Shown: positions 1-6,029, counted from the first letter of the stretch. The stretch is 7,165 bases of DNA from Rhizobium sp. Q54 (GCA_945872035.1 CAMBYA010000118.1:1-7165), one strand, 5' to 3'. Notes: generated from the letters alone by a model not told the origin. A program made the numbers and translations.

Positions 1-655
1 GGCCGGTCAGGTGCAGGATGCCGTCCACCGACCGGTTCAGCAGCTCGCGGTCATGGGAGATGATCAGCGCCGTGTGCGGGTACTTGGCGATGAAGCTTTC
101 CAGCCAGACCGTGCCTTCCAGGTCGAGATAGTTGGTCGGCTCGTCGAGCAGCAGCAGGTCGGGCTGGGAGAACAGCACCGCGCCCAGCGCCACGCGCATG
201 CGCCAGCCGCCGGAGAATTCGTGGCACGGCCGCTGCTGCGCCTCGGCGTCGAAGCCCAGGCCCGACAGGATCTGGCCGGCGCGCGCCTCGGCGGAATAGG
301 CGTCGATGTCGGCCAGGCGGATCTGGATCTCGGCGATGCGATGCGGATCGGTCGCGATCTCGGCTTCCTGCATCAGCGCGTGGCGCTCGACGTCGGCCAT
401 CACCACGGTCTCGAGCAGCGTGTGATCGGTCGCGGGCGCTTCCTGGGCGACGCCGCCGATGCGGAAGTTGCGCGGCACCTCGATCTCGCCGTCGTCCAGC
501 GACAGCTCGCCGCGGATCAGCCGGAACAGGGTGGTCTTGCCCGTGCCGTTGCGGCCGACCATGCCGACCTTGTGCCCCGTCGGGATCACCGCCGAGGCAT
601 TGTCGAACAGGCGGTTGCCCACCATGGTGAAGGTTATGTTCCGGATCGCCAGCAT
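1..655 (-). CDS. YheS-like ABC-F family ATPase, N-terminal third (partial)
   Basis: The gene reads leftward from ATG 655-653 and runs off the left edge after 218 codons without a stop. The visible part is the first ABC domain: Walker A GRNGTGKT (residues 34-41), Q-loop Q71, signature FSGGW (147-151), Walker B LLLLDEP with D171/E172, and H-loop H201 in SHDR. There are no membrane segments, as expected for the soluble ABC-F class, whose members act on ribosomes rather than as transporters. The spacing, the FSGGWRMR signature and the start MLAIRNITF recall E. coli YheS, a protein of about 640 residues, so roughly a third is present. No ATG, GTG or TTG lies in frame between the upstream stop (TGA 691-689) and this ATG, so the start is well supported, although no good Shine-Dalgarno precedes it. 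The family call is firm. Assignment to YheS rather than Uup or EttA is from memory of the sequences. Confidence 0.93.
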   Translation of the reverse strand, partial: MLAIRNITFTMVGNRLFDNASAVIPTGHKVGMVGRNGTGKTTLFRLIRGELSLDDGEIEVPRNFRIGGVAQEAPATDHTLLETVVMADVERHALMQEAEIATDPHRIAEIQIRLADIDAYSAEARAGQILSGLGFDAEAQQRPCHEFSGGWRMRVALGAVLFSQPDLLLLDEPTNYLDLEGTVWLESFIAKYPHTALIISHDRELLNRSVDGILHLTG

Positions 656-815
656 GGCGCGAACAAGTGGCGGTTCAGGCCGCCGATGTCAACGCCCGGG
701 ACTCGGCAAGTCCCATGCGCGCGGTGCTTGGCGGGAGTCGGCGCGCAACGGCGTGAGTTGCCAGCAGGCGGTCCGATCCCCTAAGCTTCGTTCCCAATCT
801 GGAAAGGGGATCGAC
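656..815. promoter_or_regulatory. Divergent intergenic region between ABC-F and glutathione peroxidase genes
   Basis: These 160 bp must hold the promoters of both flanking genes. A small dyad, GGGACT-CGGCA-AGTCCC, lies at 698-714. On the minus strand a consensus -35 hexamer TTGACA sits at 692-687, but nothing near the proper spacing (about 670-663) resembles a -10 box. On the plus strand TTGCCA (758-763) and TAAGCT (782-787) form at best a weak promoter for the peroxidase gene. The peroxidase has a good Shine-Dalgarno (AAGGGGA, 804-810). I cannot call either promoter with assurance. Confidence 0.3.
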
Positions 816-1361
816 ATGAGCATCTACGATATTCCGGTTCGCAGGATCGACGGCAAGGACGCCTCGCTGAAGGATTACAAGGGCGACGTGCTGCTGGTGG
901 TCAACGTGGCGTCGAAGTGCGGACTGACACCGCAATACGAGGCGCTGGAGAAGACCTATCAGTCGTACCGCGACAAGGGCTTCAAGGTGCTGGGCTTTCC
1001 GGCGAACAATTTCGCCGGGCAGGAGCCGGGCTCCGACGCCGAGATCCAGGATTTCTGCTCGACCAGGTTCGACGTGGATTTCCCGATGTTCTCGAAGATC
1101 AGCGTTCAGGGCGACGACCGTCATCCGCTCTACAAGGAGCTGATCGCCGAGCATCCCGGCCGCATCAACAAGCCCGACAGCCAGCTCAAGAAGATTCTCG
1201 ACGAGCGCGGCCTGGCGTCGAAAAACGAGGCCGACATCATGTGGAACTTCGAGAAGTTCCTCGTCAGCCGCGACGGCAAGGTGGTCGGCCGCTTCGCGCC
1301 GGACATCGCGCCGGATGACCCGGTGATCGCCGGCGCCATCGAGAAGGAACTGTCGGCCTGA
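816..1361 (+). CDS. Glutathione peroxidase family protein (thioredoxin-type, BtuE-like)
   Basis: This is a 181-residue cytosolic thiol peroxidase that reduces hydrogen and organic peroxides. The catalytic tetrad is complete: peroxidatic C35 in NVASKCG, Q69 in GQEPG, and W143-N144 in WNFEKFLV. C81 in DFCSTRFDVDFP sits where the resolving cysteine of thioredoxin-dependent members lies, so thioredoxin is a more likely reductant than glutathione despite the name. The cysteine often found in the GFPCNQF motif is alanine here (A63). The length matches bacterial family members (about 160-185 residues). ATG 816 is preceded by AAGGGGA five bases upstream; the open frame extending back to 459 is antisense to the ABC-F gene and is not protein of this family. 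There is no signal peptide. The gene stands alone: a divergent gene upstream and a hairpin 15 bp after the stop. Confidence 0.95.
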   Translation: MSIYDIPVRRIDGKDASLKDYKGDVLLVVNVASKCGLTPQYEALEKTYQSYRDKGFKVLGFPANNFAGQEPGSDAEIQDFCSTRFDVDFPMFSKISVQGDDRHPLYKELIAEHPGRINKPDSQLKKILDERGLASKNEADIMWNFEKFLVSRDGKVVGRFAPDIAPDDPVIAGAIEKELSA

Positions 1362-1376
1362 TCGCCTAAATTATCC

Positions 1377-1404
1377 CGTCATCCCCGCGGGCGCGGGGAT
1401 GACG
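1377..1404. repeat. Dispersed-type palindrome / probable terminator hairpin
   Basis: A perfect 12-bp inverted repeat, CGTCATCCCCGC and its complement, encloses the 4-base loop GGGC. CTTTTA follows on the plus strand, so it can act as a short-T-tract terminator for the peroxidase gene. The core GTCATCCCCGCG is familiar as a high-copy intergenic palindrome in many GC-rich proteobacterial genomes (from memory). It may therefore be a REP-like element rather than a dedicated terminator. It ends 20 bp before the epoxide hydrolase start, which leaves little room for a promoter between them. Confidence 0.75.
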
Positions 1405-1423
1405 CTTTTAGGTGTGGTGGTCC

Positions 1424-2605
1424 ATGCACATCGAACCCTTCACTGTCGCCATTCCCGACGAGGCCATCGACGACGTGAAGCGCCGCCTCAAGGCGACGCG
1501 CTTCCCCGACGACTTTGCCAATGACGACTGGAAATACGGCACGCCGACCGCGTATCTGAAGTCGCTGGTCGACTACTGGATCGAGGAATACGACTGGCGC
1601 GCCGCTGAGCGGGAGATGAATACGTTCTCCCACTTCCGCACCGAGATCGATGGCGTCCCGGTCCACTTCATCCACCACAAGAGCCGGAAGAAGAACGCCA
1701 TCCCGATCATCGTCAGCCATGGCTGGCCATGGTGCTACTGGGACATGCGGCACATCATCAAGCCGCTGGCCGAGGGCAAGCCGGCATTCGATGTTATCGT
1801 GCCATCATTGCCTGGATTCGGCTTCTCGACGCCGCTCAGGGTGCCCGGCGTCAACTGGTGGCGCACCGCGGACCTCTGGCAGAAGCTGATGACCGAAGGC
1901 CTCGGCTACCCGAAATACGCGGCAAGCGGCGGTGATTGGGGCGCGCTGGTCACCAGTCAGCTCGGCCACAAATACGCGGCCAGCCTGCACGGCATCCACC
2001 TGATGCACGCCATCCCGCTCACCCTGTTCAACCACGAGCGGCCCTGGGACATCACCGGCGGCGCGCTGGTGCCGCCGTCCGTCACCGGCGAACTGCGCGA
2101 GGCGGTCCATGCCCGCCAGCGGCGCATCGCCAGCCATGTGGCGGTCCAGGTGCTCGATCCGATGACGCTCGCCAACGGTCTCAACGATTCGCCCGCCGGA
2201 CTGCTGTCCTGGCTGGTCGAGCGGCGGCGCGCCTGGGGCGACACCCATGGCGACGTGGAATCGCGCTTCCCGAGGGAGCACCTGATCACCACCACCATGA
2301 TCTACTGGCTGACGGGCAGCTTCCACACGTCGGCGCGGTATTATGCCGAGGCGGCGCACAATCCTTGGAAGCCGTCACACGACCGCATGCCCGCCGTCGA
2401 GGCGCCCGTCGCCGTTACCTTCCTGGGCGGCGAAAAGGACCCGGCGGTGGCGGATTCGGTGGCCGCCTTCAAGGGCAGCGAACGGGCGAAGGTCTACAAC
2501 CTCCGGCAGGTCACGGCGCATCCGACCGGCGGCCATTTCGGCCATTACGAGGAGCCCGAGGCGGTCGTCGCCGCGATCCGCTCCATGTTCGGCGCATCTC
2601 GCTAG
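1424..2605 (+). CDS. Epoxide hydrolase (microsomal / juvenile-hormone type alpha/beta hydrolase)
   Basis: A 393-residue protein with the N-terminal epoxide hydrolase region (about 1-110), then an alpha/beta hydrolase fold. Visible catalytic parts are the oxyanion-hole motif HGWP (99-102), nucleophile D171 in GGDWG, histidine H371 in GGHF, and a charge-relay acid that should be E337 or D339 in GGEKDP. The lid-domain tyrosine is Y307 (SARYYAE). The second lid tyrosine, expected in the segment before GLNDSPAGL, aligns with H238 instead. The expected reaction is epoxide to vicinal diol through a covalent aspartyl ester; the substrate is unknown. ATG 1424 fits the usual family start MHIEPF; a GTG at 1412 would add only MWWS. 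The Shine-Dalgarno is weak (GGTGG, 1416-1420). There is no membrane anchor, unlike the mammalian microsomal enzyme. Two stops sit in tandem (TAG TGA). Confidence 0.93.
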   Translation: MHIEPFTVAIPDEAIDDVKRRLKATRFPDDFANDDWKYGTPTAYLKSLVDYWIEEYDWRAAEREMNTFSHFRTEIDGVPVHFIHHKSRKKNAIPIIVSHGWPWCYWDMRHIIKPLAEGKPAFDVIVPSLPGFGFSTPLRVPGVNWWRTADLWQKLMTEGLGYPKYAASGGDWGALVTSQLGHKYAASLHGIHLMHAIPLTLFNHERPWDITGGALVPPSVTGELREAVHARQRRIASHVAVQVLDPMTLANGLNDSPAGLLSWLVERRRAWGDTHGDVESRFPREHLITTTMIYWLTGSFHTSARYYAEAAHNPWKPSHDRMPAVEAPVAVTFLGGEKDPAVADSVAAFKGSERAKVYNLRQVTAHPTGGHFGHYEEPEAVVAAIRSMFGASR

Positions 2606-2626
2606 TGAGGCTGCGCCGTTAGCCTT

Positions 2627-3379
2627 ATGCTGACGGCAAACGCCCGCCGTCAGGAGGATCCAGCCATAGCGAAGAAGGCCAAACGCGGCATGGGCCGCCG
2701 AATCCTGCGCCTGCTCGGGATGCTGGCGATCTTCGTGCTGCTGGCGCCGCCGGTGATCCTGCTGGCCTACCGCTTCGTGCCGCCGCCGTTCACGCCGCTG
2801 ATGCTGATCCGGCTGACCGAAGGCTTCGGCATCGACAAGGACTGGACCTCACTCGAGCGCATCTCGCCCAATCTCCAGCGCGCGGTGCTGGCATCCGAGG
2901 ATGCCAAGTTCTGCGTCCATGACGGCTTCGACTGGGACGCGCTGGAGGAAAACGTCGACAAGCTGCAGCAAGGCAAGCGCTCGCGCGGCGGCAGCACCAT
3001 CTCCATGCAGACGGCGAAGAACCTGTTCCTCTGGCCGAACCGGTCATTCATCCGCAAGGGCATCGAGGCCTATCTGACGGTCTGGCTGGAGTTGCTGGTG
3101 CCGAAGCCGCGTATCCTGGAGCTGTATCTGAACATCGCCGAGTGGGGCAAGGGCGTCTACGGCGCCGAGGCGGCGGCCCAGCACCATTTCGGCGTCCCTG
3201 CGGCAAAGCTGAGCCCGCGCCAGGCAGCGCTCCTGGCGGTGACCCTGCCAAGCCCGCTGCGCTACAACCCGGGCAAGCCGGGCCCCTATCTGTCGTCGCG
3301 CGCCGGCGTGATCCAGGGCCGCATGTATTCGGTGCCGTACACCGCCAAAGTCGTCTGCAAGGAGCAAAAGAAGCCATGA
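2627..3379 (+). CDS. mtgA: Monofunctional biosynthetic peptidoglycan glycosyltransferase MtgA
   Basis: A 250-residue inner-membrane enzyme (counted from ATG 2627) that polymerises lipid II into glycan strands in the periplasm. One N-terminal membrane segment (about 26-48) is followed by a GT51 domain. Catalytic E91 lies in SEDAKF, with HDGFDWDAL after it. [16 protein letters not shown] follows at 121-136, E147 lies in KGIEAY, and ILELYLN (163-169) then YGAE complete the set. There is no transpeptidase domain, and the length is normal for MtgA. The start is uncertain. ATG 2627 has no Shine-Dalgarno. ATG 2690 (M22) has only a purine stretch. The one strong Shine-Dalgarno, AGGAGG at 2652-2657, is ideally spaced for an in-frame ATA at 2666 followed by AKKAKRG, which looks like a natural N-terminus. 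Its stop overlaps the next gene's start by 4 bp (ATGA), so the two are probably translated together. Confidence 0.94.
   Translation: MLTANARRQEDPAIAKKAKRGMGRRILRLLGMLAIFVLLAPPVILLAYRFVPPPFTPLMLIRLTEGFGIDKDWTSLERISPNLQRAVLASEDAKFCVHDGFDWDALEENVDKLQQGKRSRGGSTISMQTAKNLFLWPNRSFIRKGIEAYLTVWLELLVPKPRILELYLNIAEWGKGVYGAEAAAQHHFGVPAAKLSPRQAALLAVTLPSPLRYNPGKPGPYLSSRAGVIQGRMYSVPYTAKVVCKEQKKP
2630..2657 (+). promoter_or_regulatory. Hairpin overlapping a strong Shine-Dalgarno in the mtgA start region
   Basis: A perfect 8-bp inverted repeat (CTGACGGC at 2630-2637, GCCGTCAG at 2646-2653) with an 8-base loop overlaps the first two bases of AGGAGG (2652-2657). That Shine-Dalgarno is 8 bases before ATA 2666. 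No T-run follows, so this is a poor terminator for the upstream gene. A hairpin that partly hides the ribosome site is a possible reading. If translation starts at ATG 2627, the whole structure lies within coding sequence. Confidence 0.45.
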
Positions 3380-4893
3380 CCCTGCTCAAACCGGACAGCA
3401 TCTATCTCGGCACCGGGGCGGCGCCCCAGTACCTCAGCCTGAAGCGCGGCAACCGCCATGGGCTGATCGCCGGCGCGACCGGCACGGGGAAGACCGTGTC
3501 GCTGCAGATACTTGCCGAGGGCTTCTCGCGGGCCGGTGTGCCGGTGTTCATGGCCGACGCCAAGGGCGACCTGTCGGGCATCTGTCAGGCCGGCGTGCCG
3601 AAGGATTTCCTGCTGAAACGGGCGGCGCAGATCGGCCTCGACGACTACGGTTTCGAGGCGTTCCCGGTGGTGTTCTGGGATCTGTTCGGCCAGCAGGGCC
3701 ATCCGGTGCGCACGACCGTATCCGAGATGGGCCCGCTCCTGCTCAGCCAGATGCTGAACCTCAACGACGTGCAGGAAGGAGTCATCAACATCGCCTTCCG
3801 GGTGGCGGACGAGCAGGGCCTGCTGCTGCTGGACCTGAAGGATCTGCGCGCCATGCTGAGCTATATCGGCGACAACGCCGCCCAGCTCACCAATGCCTAT
3901 GGCAACGTCTCGAAGGCGTCCATCGGCTCGATCCAGCGCGCGCTGCTGAGCCTGGAGAACGAGGGCGCCGAAGGCTTCTTCGGCGAGCCGGCGCTGGAAC
4001 TGCAGGATTTCCTCGCACACGGGCCGGACGGGCGCGGCACCATCAACATCCTGGCGGCCGACAGGCTGATCCAGTCGCCCAAGACCTACGCCACCTTCCT
4101 GCTGTGGCTGCTGTCCGAACTGTTCGAGGATTTGCCCGAGGTGGGCGACCCGGACAAGCCGACGCTGGTGTTCTTCTTCGACGAGGCGCACCTGCTGTTC
4201 AAGGACACGCCCAAGGCGCTGATCGACAAGGTGACCCAGGTGGTGCGGCTGGTTCGCTCGAAGGGCGTCGGCGTCTATTTCATCACCCAGAGTCCCGACG
4301 ACATCCCCGACGACGTGCTGGGCCAGCTCGGCAACCGTATCCAGCATGCGCTGCGCGCCTTCACGCCGCGCGACCAGGCCGCAGTAAGGACCGCGGCGCA
4401 GACGTTCCGGCAGAACCCGGCGTTCGATACCAGCCAGGTCATTACCGAACTGGCGGTGGGCGAGGCGCTGGTCTCGACCCTCGACGAGAAGGGCGTCCCC
4501 ACCATGGTCGACCGGGCACTGATCCGGCCGCCGCAGTCGCGGCTGGGGCCGGTCAGCCCGCAGGAGCGCCAGCAGGTGATGAACGCCAGCGTCATGTCCG
4601 GACGGTACGACACCGTCCGCGACCGGGAGTCCGCCTATGAGCGCCTGACGCAACGGGTCGAGCCGCGTCAGCAGCAGCAACAGCAGCGGCGGCAAAATCC
4701 TTGGGACGTCGGGGAACAAGAGCAGGAGCCGGCGCGGGAGACCAGGCCGTTGCCGCGCCCATCCACGCGCCCGCCGTCGACGCGCCAGCGCCAGGGCGTG
4801 GGCGAGACCTTCGCCAAGTCGATCGCGTCCTCGGTGGGCAGGGAAATCGGCCGGGCGCTGCTACGCGGCCTGATGGGGTCGCTGAAAAGATAG
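3376..4893 (+). CDS. HerA/YjgR-type P-loop ATPase (DUF853, helicase HerA-like C-terminal domain)
   Basis: A 505-residue soluble ATPase close in length to E. coli YjgR (about 500). Walker A is GATGTGKT (33-40), followed by the family motif [10 protein letters not shown] (59-68). Walker B is LVFFFDEAH with D269/E270. TQSPDDIP (304-311) is a sensor-like segment, and [11 protein letters not shown] (319-329) carries arginines of the kind that contact a neighbouring subunit's ATP. A low-complexity linker with six glutamines (432-437) and proline/arginine-rich sequence leads to a conserved C-terminal helix, [20 protein letters not shown]. HerA/FtsK relatives are hexameric DNA motors, but the role of YjgR itself is not established, so DNA translocation is inference. 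The start ATG 3376 overlaps the mtgA stop and has AAGGAG at 3359-3364. The frame stays open upstream to 3142, but that part lies over mtgA. Confidence 0.92.
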   Translation: MTLLKPDSIYLGTGAAPQYLSLKRGNRHGLIAGATGTGKTVSLQILAEGFSRAGVPVFMADAKGDLSGICQAGVPKDFLLKRAAQIGLDDYGFEAFPVVFWDLFGQQGHPVRTTVSEMGPLLLSQMLNLNDVQEGVINIAFRVADEQGLLLLDLKDLRAMLSYIGDNAAQLTNAYGNVSKASIGSIQRALLSLENEGAEGFFGEPALELQDFLAHGPDGRGTINILAADRLIQSPKTYATFLLWLLSELFEDLPEVGDPDKPTLVFFFDEAHLLFKDTPKALIDKVTQVVRLVRSKGVGVYFITQSPDDIPDDVLGQLGNRIQHALRAFTPRDQAAVRTAAQTFRQNPAFDTSQVITELAVGEALVSTLDEKGVPTMVDRALIRPPQSRLGPVSPQERQQVMNASVMSGRYDTVRDRESAYERLTQRVEPRQQQQQQRRQNPWDVGEQEQEPARETRPLPRPSTRPPSTRQRQGVGETFAKSIASSVGREIGRALLRGLMGSLKR

Positions 4894-4896
4894 CGC

Positions 4897-5349
4897 CTAG
4901 TCGCGCCGTCTTGGGCTGTTGAAGAAGATCAGCGAAGCGACCGCGCCGATCAGCAGCGCGCCGCCGAGCGCGGTCAGCGGCTTCGATGCCACCCAGTCCT
5001 CGGCCGCCTCGACACCTCTCAGTGCTTCGTCGGTCAGTATCGACAGCTCGTTGCCGGGCTGGTGAGTCATCGGGCGGGTCACCAGGCTATAGAGCGAGAA
5101 CGCGAAAATGCCGCCGATCGGCAGCAGGCCAGCGCCAACCGCGAAGGCGGCCCACCCCGGCCCCCAGGCCGGCTCGAGCGCCATATAGATCGCCGCGAGC
5201 AGGAAGCCCGCGGCGGTCGTGAATATGGCGAAGCAGGCGCCGCCGAGGAAAATCCCGGCGGGTATCCTGCTCCACGGTATCGATGCGGTTGGCCGAGCCG
5301 CTGCCGAGACCGTCAGGAAAAGCGTAACGGCCTTGGTCAGCAGTCCCAT
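4897..5349 (-). CDS. YqjE-like small membrane protein with DUF883-like C-terminal anchor
   Basis: A 150-residue predicted inner-membrane protein that I recognise only by context and layout. Two hydrophobic segments, about 30-58 and 66-90, are separated by a short turn (PAWGPGW). A charged stretch (99-121) leads to a third segment at about 125-143 and a basic tail, SPRRRD. In E. coli a DUF883 protein (YqjD) is likewise followed by a small membrane protein, YqjE, often filed as holin-like. The third segment, SKPLTALGGALLIGA, closely resembles the C-terminal anchor of the DUF883 protein encoded just upstream. The ATG at 5349-5347 overlaps the upstream stop as TGATG, which suggests translational coupling; a TTG one codon earlier is the alternative start. 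It ends 3 bp from the convergent ATPase gene, with no terminator between them. Biochemical function is unknown. Confidence 0.8.
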   Translation of the reverse strand: MGLLTKAVTLFLTVSAAARPTASIPWSRIPAGIFLGGACFAIFTTAAGFLLAAIYMALEPAWGPGWAAFAVGAGLLPIGGIFAFSLYSLVTRPMTHQPGNELSILTDEALRGVEAAEDWVASKPLTALGGALLIGAVASLIFFNSPRRRD

Positions 5350-5681
5350 CAACGGCGACCGCCCGCCAGCAACAGAGCCAGGATGGCGCCGACGCTGAAC
5401 GCGACACCGAGGCTGGTGAGAGGCTGCTTTTGCACGTTCAGCCGGACCGAATCGACCGCCTGCTGGCTGCGATCGCTCAGGATGACGCCCAAATCTTCCA
5501 GACGCTCACGGAGTGCTTCGAGTTCTGCTTTAGCTTCGTTCATACCCGTCCTCGTTCCTTCACGCAGGACCTGCTGAGTCGAAGCGACCAGAGCGTCCCA
5601 ATCCTTCTGCAACTTGCGCAGATCCTTCTTCAAAATCTCCACCTTCGCGGTGTCTATATCGTCCGCCGGTGCATCCGCCAT
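5349..5681 (-). CDS. DUF883 family protein (YqjD/ElaB-like tail-anchored membrane protein)
   Basis: A 110-residue protein. Residues 10-85 are strongly helical and charged, with heptad-like runs (AKVEILKKDLRKLQKDWDAL; ELEALRERLEDLGVIL), so a coiled coil is likely. A single C-terminal membrane segment (PLTSLGVAFSVGAILALLLA, 87-106) ends in GGRR. This matches the ElaB/YqjD/YgaM layout; E. coli YqjD is an inner-membrane protein reported to bind ribosomes in stationary phase under RpoS control. There is no signal peptide, so the bulk should face the cytosol. ATG 5681 has AGGA seven bases upstream (within GGAAAGG, 5696-5690). It is the first gene of a two-gene operon. A perfect EcfG-type promoter lies about 160 bp upstream, consistent with stress control. 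The family call is fairly firm; ribosome binding here is inference. Confidence 0.87.
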   Translation of the reverse strand: MADAPADDIDTAKVEILKKDLRKLQKDWDALVASTQQVLREGTRTGMNEAKAELEALRERLEDLGVILSDRSQQAVDSVRLNVQKQPLTSLGVAFSVGAILALLLAGGRR

Positions 5682-5770
5682 CGCGTTTTCCTTTCCGTTG
5701 TCAGTTGCTCCGGTCGCGGGCGGCCAATTCAGGGACCGCGACGCCCGAGTACGTCAAGAGCATGGCACTC

Positions 5771-5779
5771 AGTATAGCA
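5771..5779 (-). promoter_or_regulatory. Possible extended -10 promoter for the DUF883 operon
   Basis: On the minus strand TGCTATACT reads 5779 to 5771: an extended -10 (TGn) before TATACT. The hexamer at the usual -35 spacing, ATCAAT, is poor. It would give a leader of roughly 80 bases before the DUF883 start and could be a housekeeping promoter beside the EcfG-type one. Support is weak. Confidence 0.3.
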
Positions 5780-5842
5780 TGTTTCCCATTGCTATTGATG
5801 GCAACGGACCGGCTCGTGCGAACGCGGCCCATTCCCCCCATC

Positions 5843-5867
5843 AACGTCGCCGGGCAGGAACGGTTCC
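5843..5867 (-). promoter_or_regulatory. Probable EcfG (general stress sigma) promoter of the DUF883 operon
   Basis: Read on the minus strand, GGAAC (5867-5863) is followed by exactly 16 bases and then CGTT (5846-5843). This equals the alphaproteobacterial EcfG consensus GGAAC-N16/17-CGTT. Transcription would begin near 5835 and run left to the DUF883 gene through a leader of about 150 bases. The -35 element is one arm of a 15-bp palindrome, CAGGAACGGTTCCTG (5855-5869), which could also bind a regulator. The evidence is sequence match and orientation only. Confidence 0.6.
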
Positions 5868-5876
5868 TGTCTGTCT

Positions 5877-5896
5877 GCTGGTAAGAGATTACCAGC
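5877..5896. repeat. Short perfect inverted repeat with GAGA loop
   Basis: GCTGGTAA and its exact complement TTACCAGC flank GAGA. As plus-strand RNA this is an 8-bp stem with a GNRA tetraloop. No T-run follows on either strand, so it is not an ordinary terminator. It lies 9 bp upstream of the EcfG -35 element as read on the minus strand, where an activator or repressor site could sit. Confidence 0.4.
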
Positions 5897-5956
5897 GCAC
5901 GCCTATCCGGCTCAACGGCGTTCTCCCGTGATTCGTGGAACGCCAGATTTTCGCTC

Positions 5957-5996
5957 GACTTAATCAATTGACTTAATCATTCGAATGATTAAAGTC
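5957..5996 (+). promoter_or_regulatory. TetR operator and promoter of the repressor/adaptor operon
   Basis: A perfect 20-bp palindrome, TTAATCATTCGAATGATTAA, spans 5973-5992. A further half-site, TTAATCA, lies at 5960-5966, so GACTTAATCA occurs twice, 13 bp apart. A plausible sigma-70 promoter has -35 TTGACT (5968-5973) and -10 TAAAGT (5990-5995) with a 16-bp spacer; the palindrome fills that spacer. A bound repressor would therefore block polymerase, the usual arrangement for autoregulated TetR genes. The start codon lies 34 bases beyond the -10. The region is AT-rich in otherwise GC-rich DNA. Confidence 0.75.
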
Positions 5997-6029
5997 GCGG
6001 CGCGTTCAGGATGAATCGCGGAGCGGAGC

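Larger units (their letters stand above)
5682..6029. other. 348-bp divergent intergenic region with no supported gene
   Basis: The region separates the leftward DUF883 operon from the rightward tetR operon. It holds the EcfG-type promoter, a possible extended -10, two dyads (5855-5869 and 5877-5896) and the tetR operator, described separately. Open frames inside it are short, lack family resemblance and have no good ribosome sites, so I call no protein. The remainder (about 5700-5765 and 5897-5950) shows nothing I can interpret. Confidence 0.6.

Noticed and set aside
664..692. Minus-strand consensus -35 TTGACA for the ABC-F gene
   Set aside because: No acceptable -10 at any spacing from 15 to 19 bases, so I do not call a promoter.
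459..815. In-frame 5' extension of the glutathione peroxidase reading frame
   Set aside because: It lies antisense to the ABC-F gene, is arginine/serine-rich, and family proteins start at MSIYDIPV, which has its own Shine-Dalgarno.
3142..3375. Upstream extension of the ATPase frame
   Set aside because: It overlaps mtgA in another frame; the GAR/P-rich sequence is unlike the family, and ATG 3376 matches the known N-terminus.
4669..4686. CAG-type triplet run in the ATPase gene
   Set aside because: It is only six glutamine codons, one of them CAA, in a disordered linker; ordinary low complexity rather than a notable repeat.
3286..4719. Long minus-strand open frame of 477 codons
   Set aside because: It is antisense to the YjgR-type ATPase, rich in H, Q and R, with no domain; typical of high-GC shadow frames.
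4890..4900. Terminator between the convergent ATPase and YqjE-like genes
   Set aside because: Only 3 bp separate the stops and no inverted repeat with a T-run is visible there.
5937..5961. Second EcfG-like element, GGAAC at 5937-5941 on the plus strand before tetR
   Set aside because: The bases at N16 or N17 are ACTT/CTT, not CGTT, so the -10 part is missing.
5701..5967. Minus-strand 88-codon open frame in the regulatory region
   Set aside because: It starts at TTG inside the tetR operator, has no ribosome site or family resemblance, and overlaps the promoter signals.
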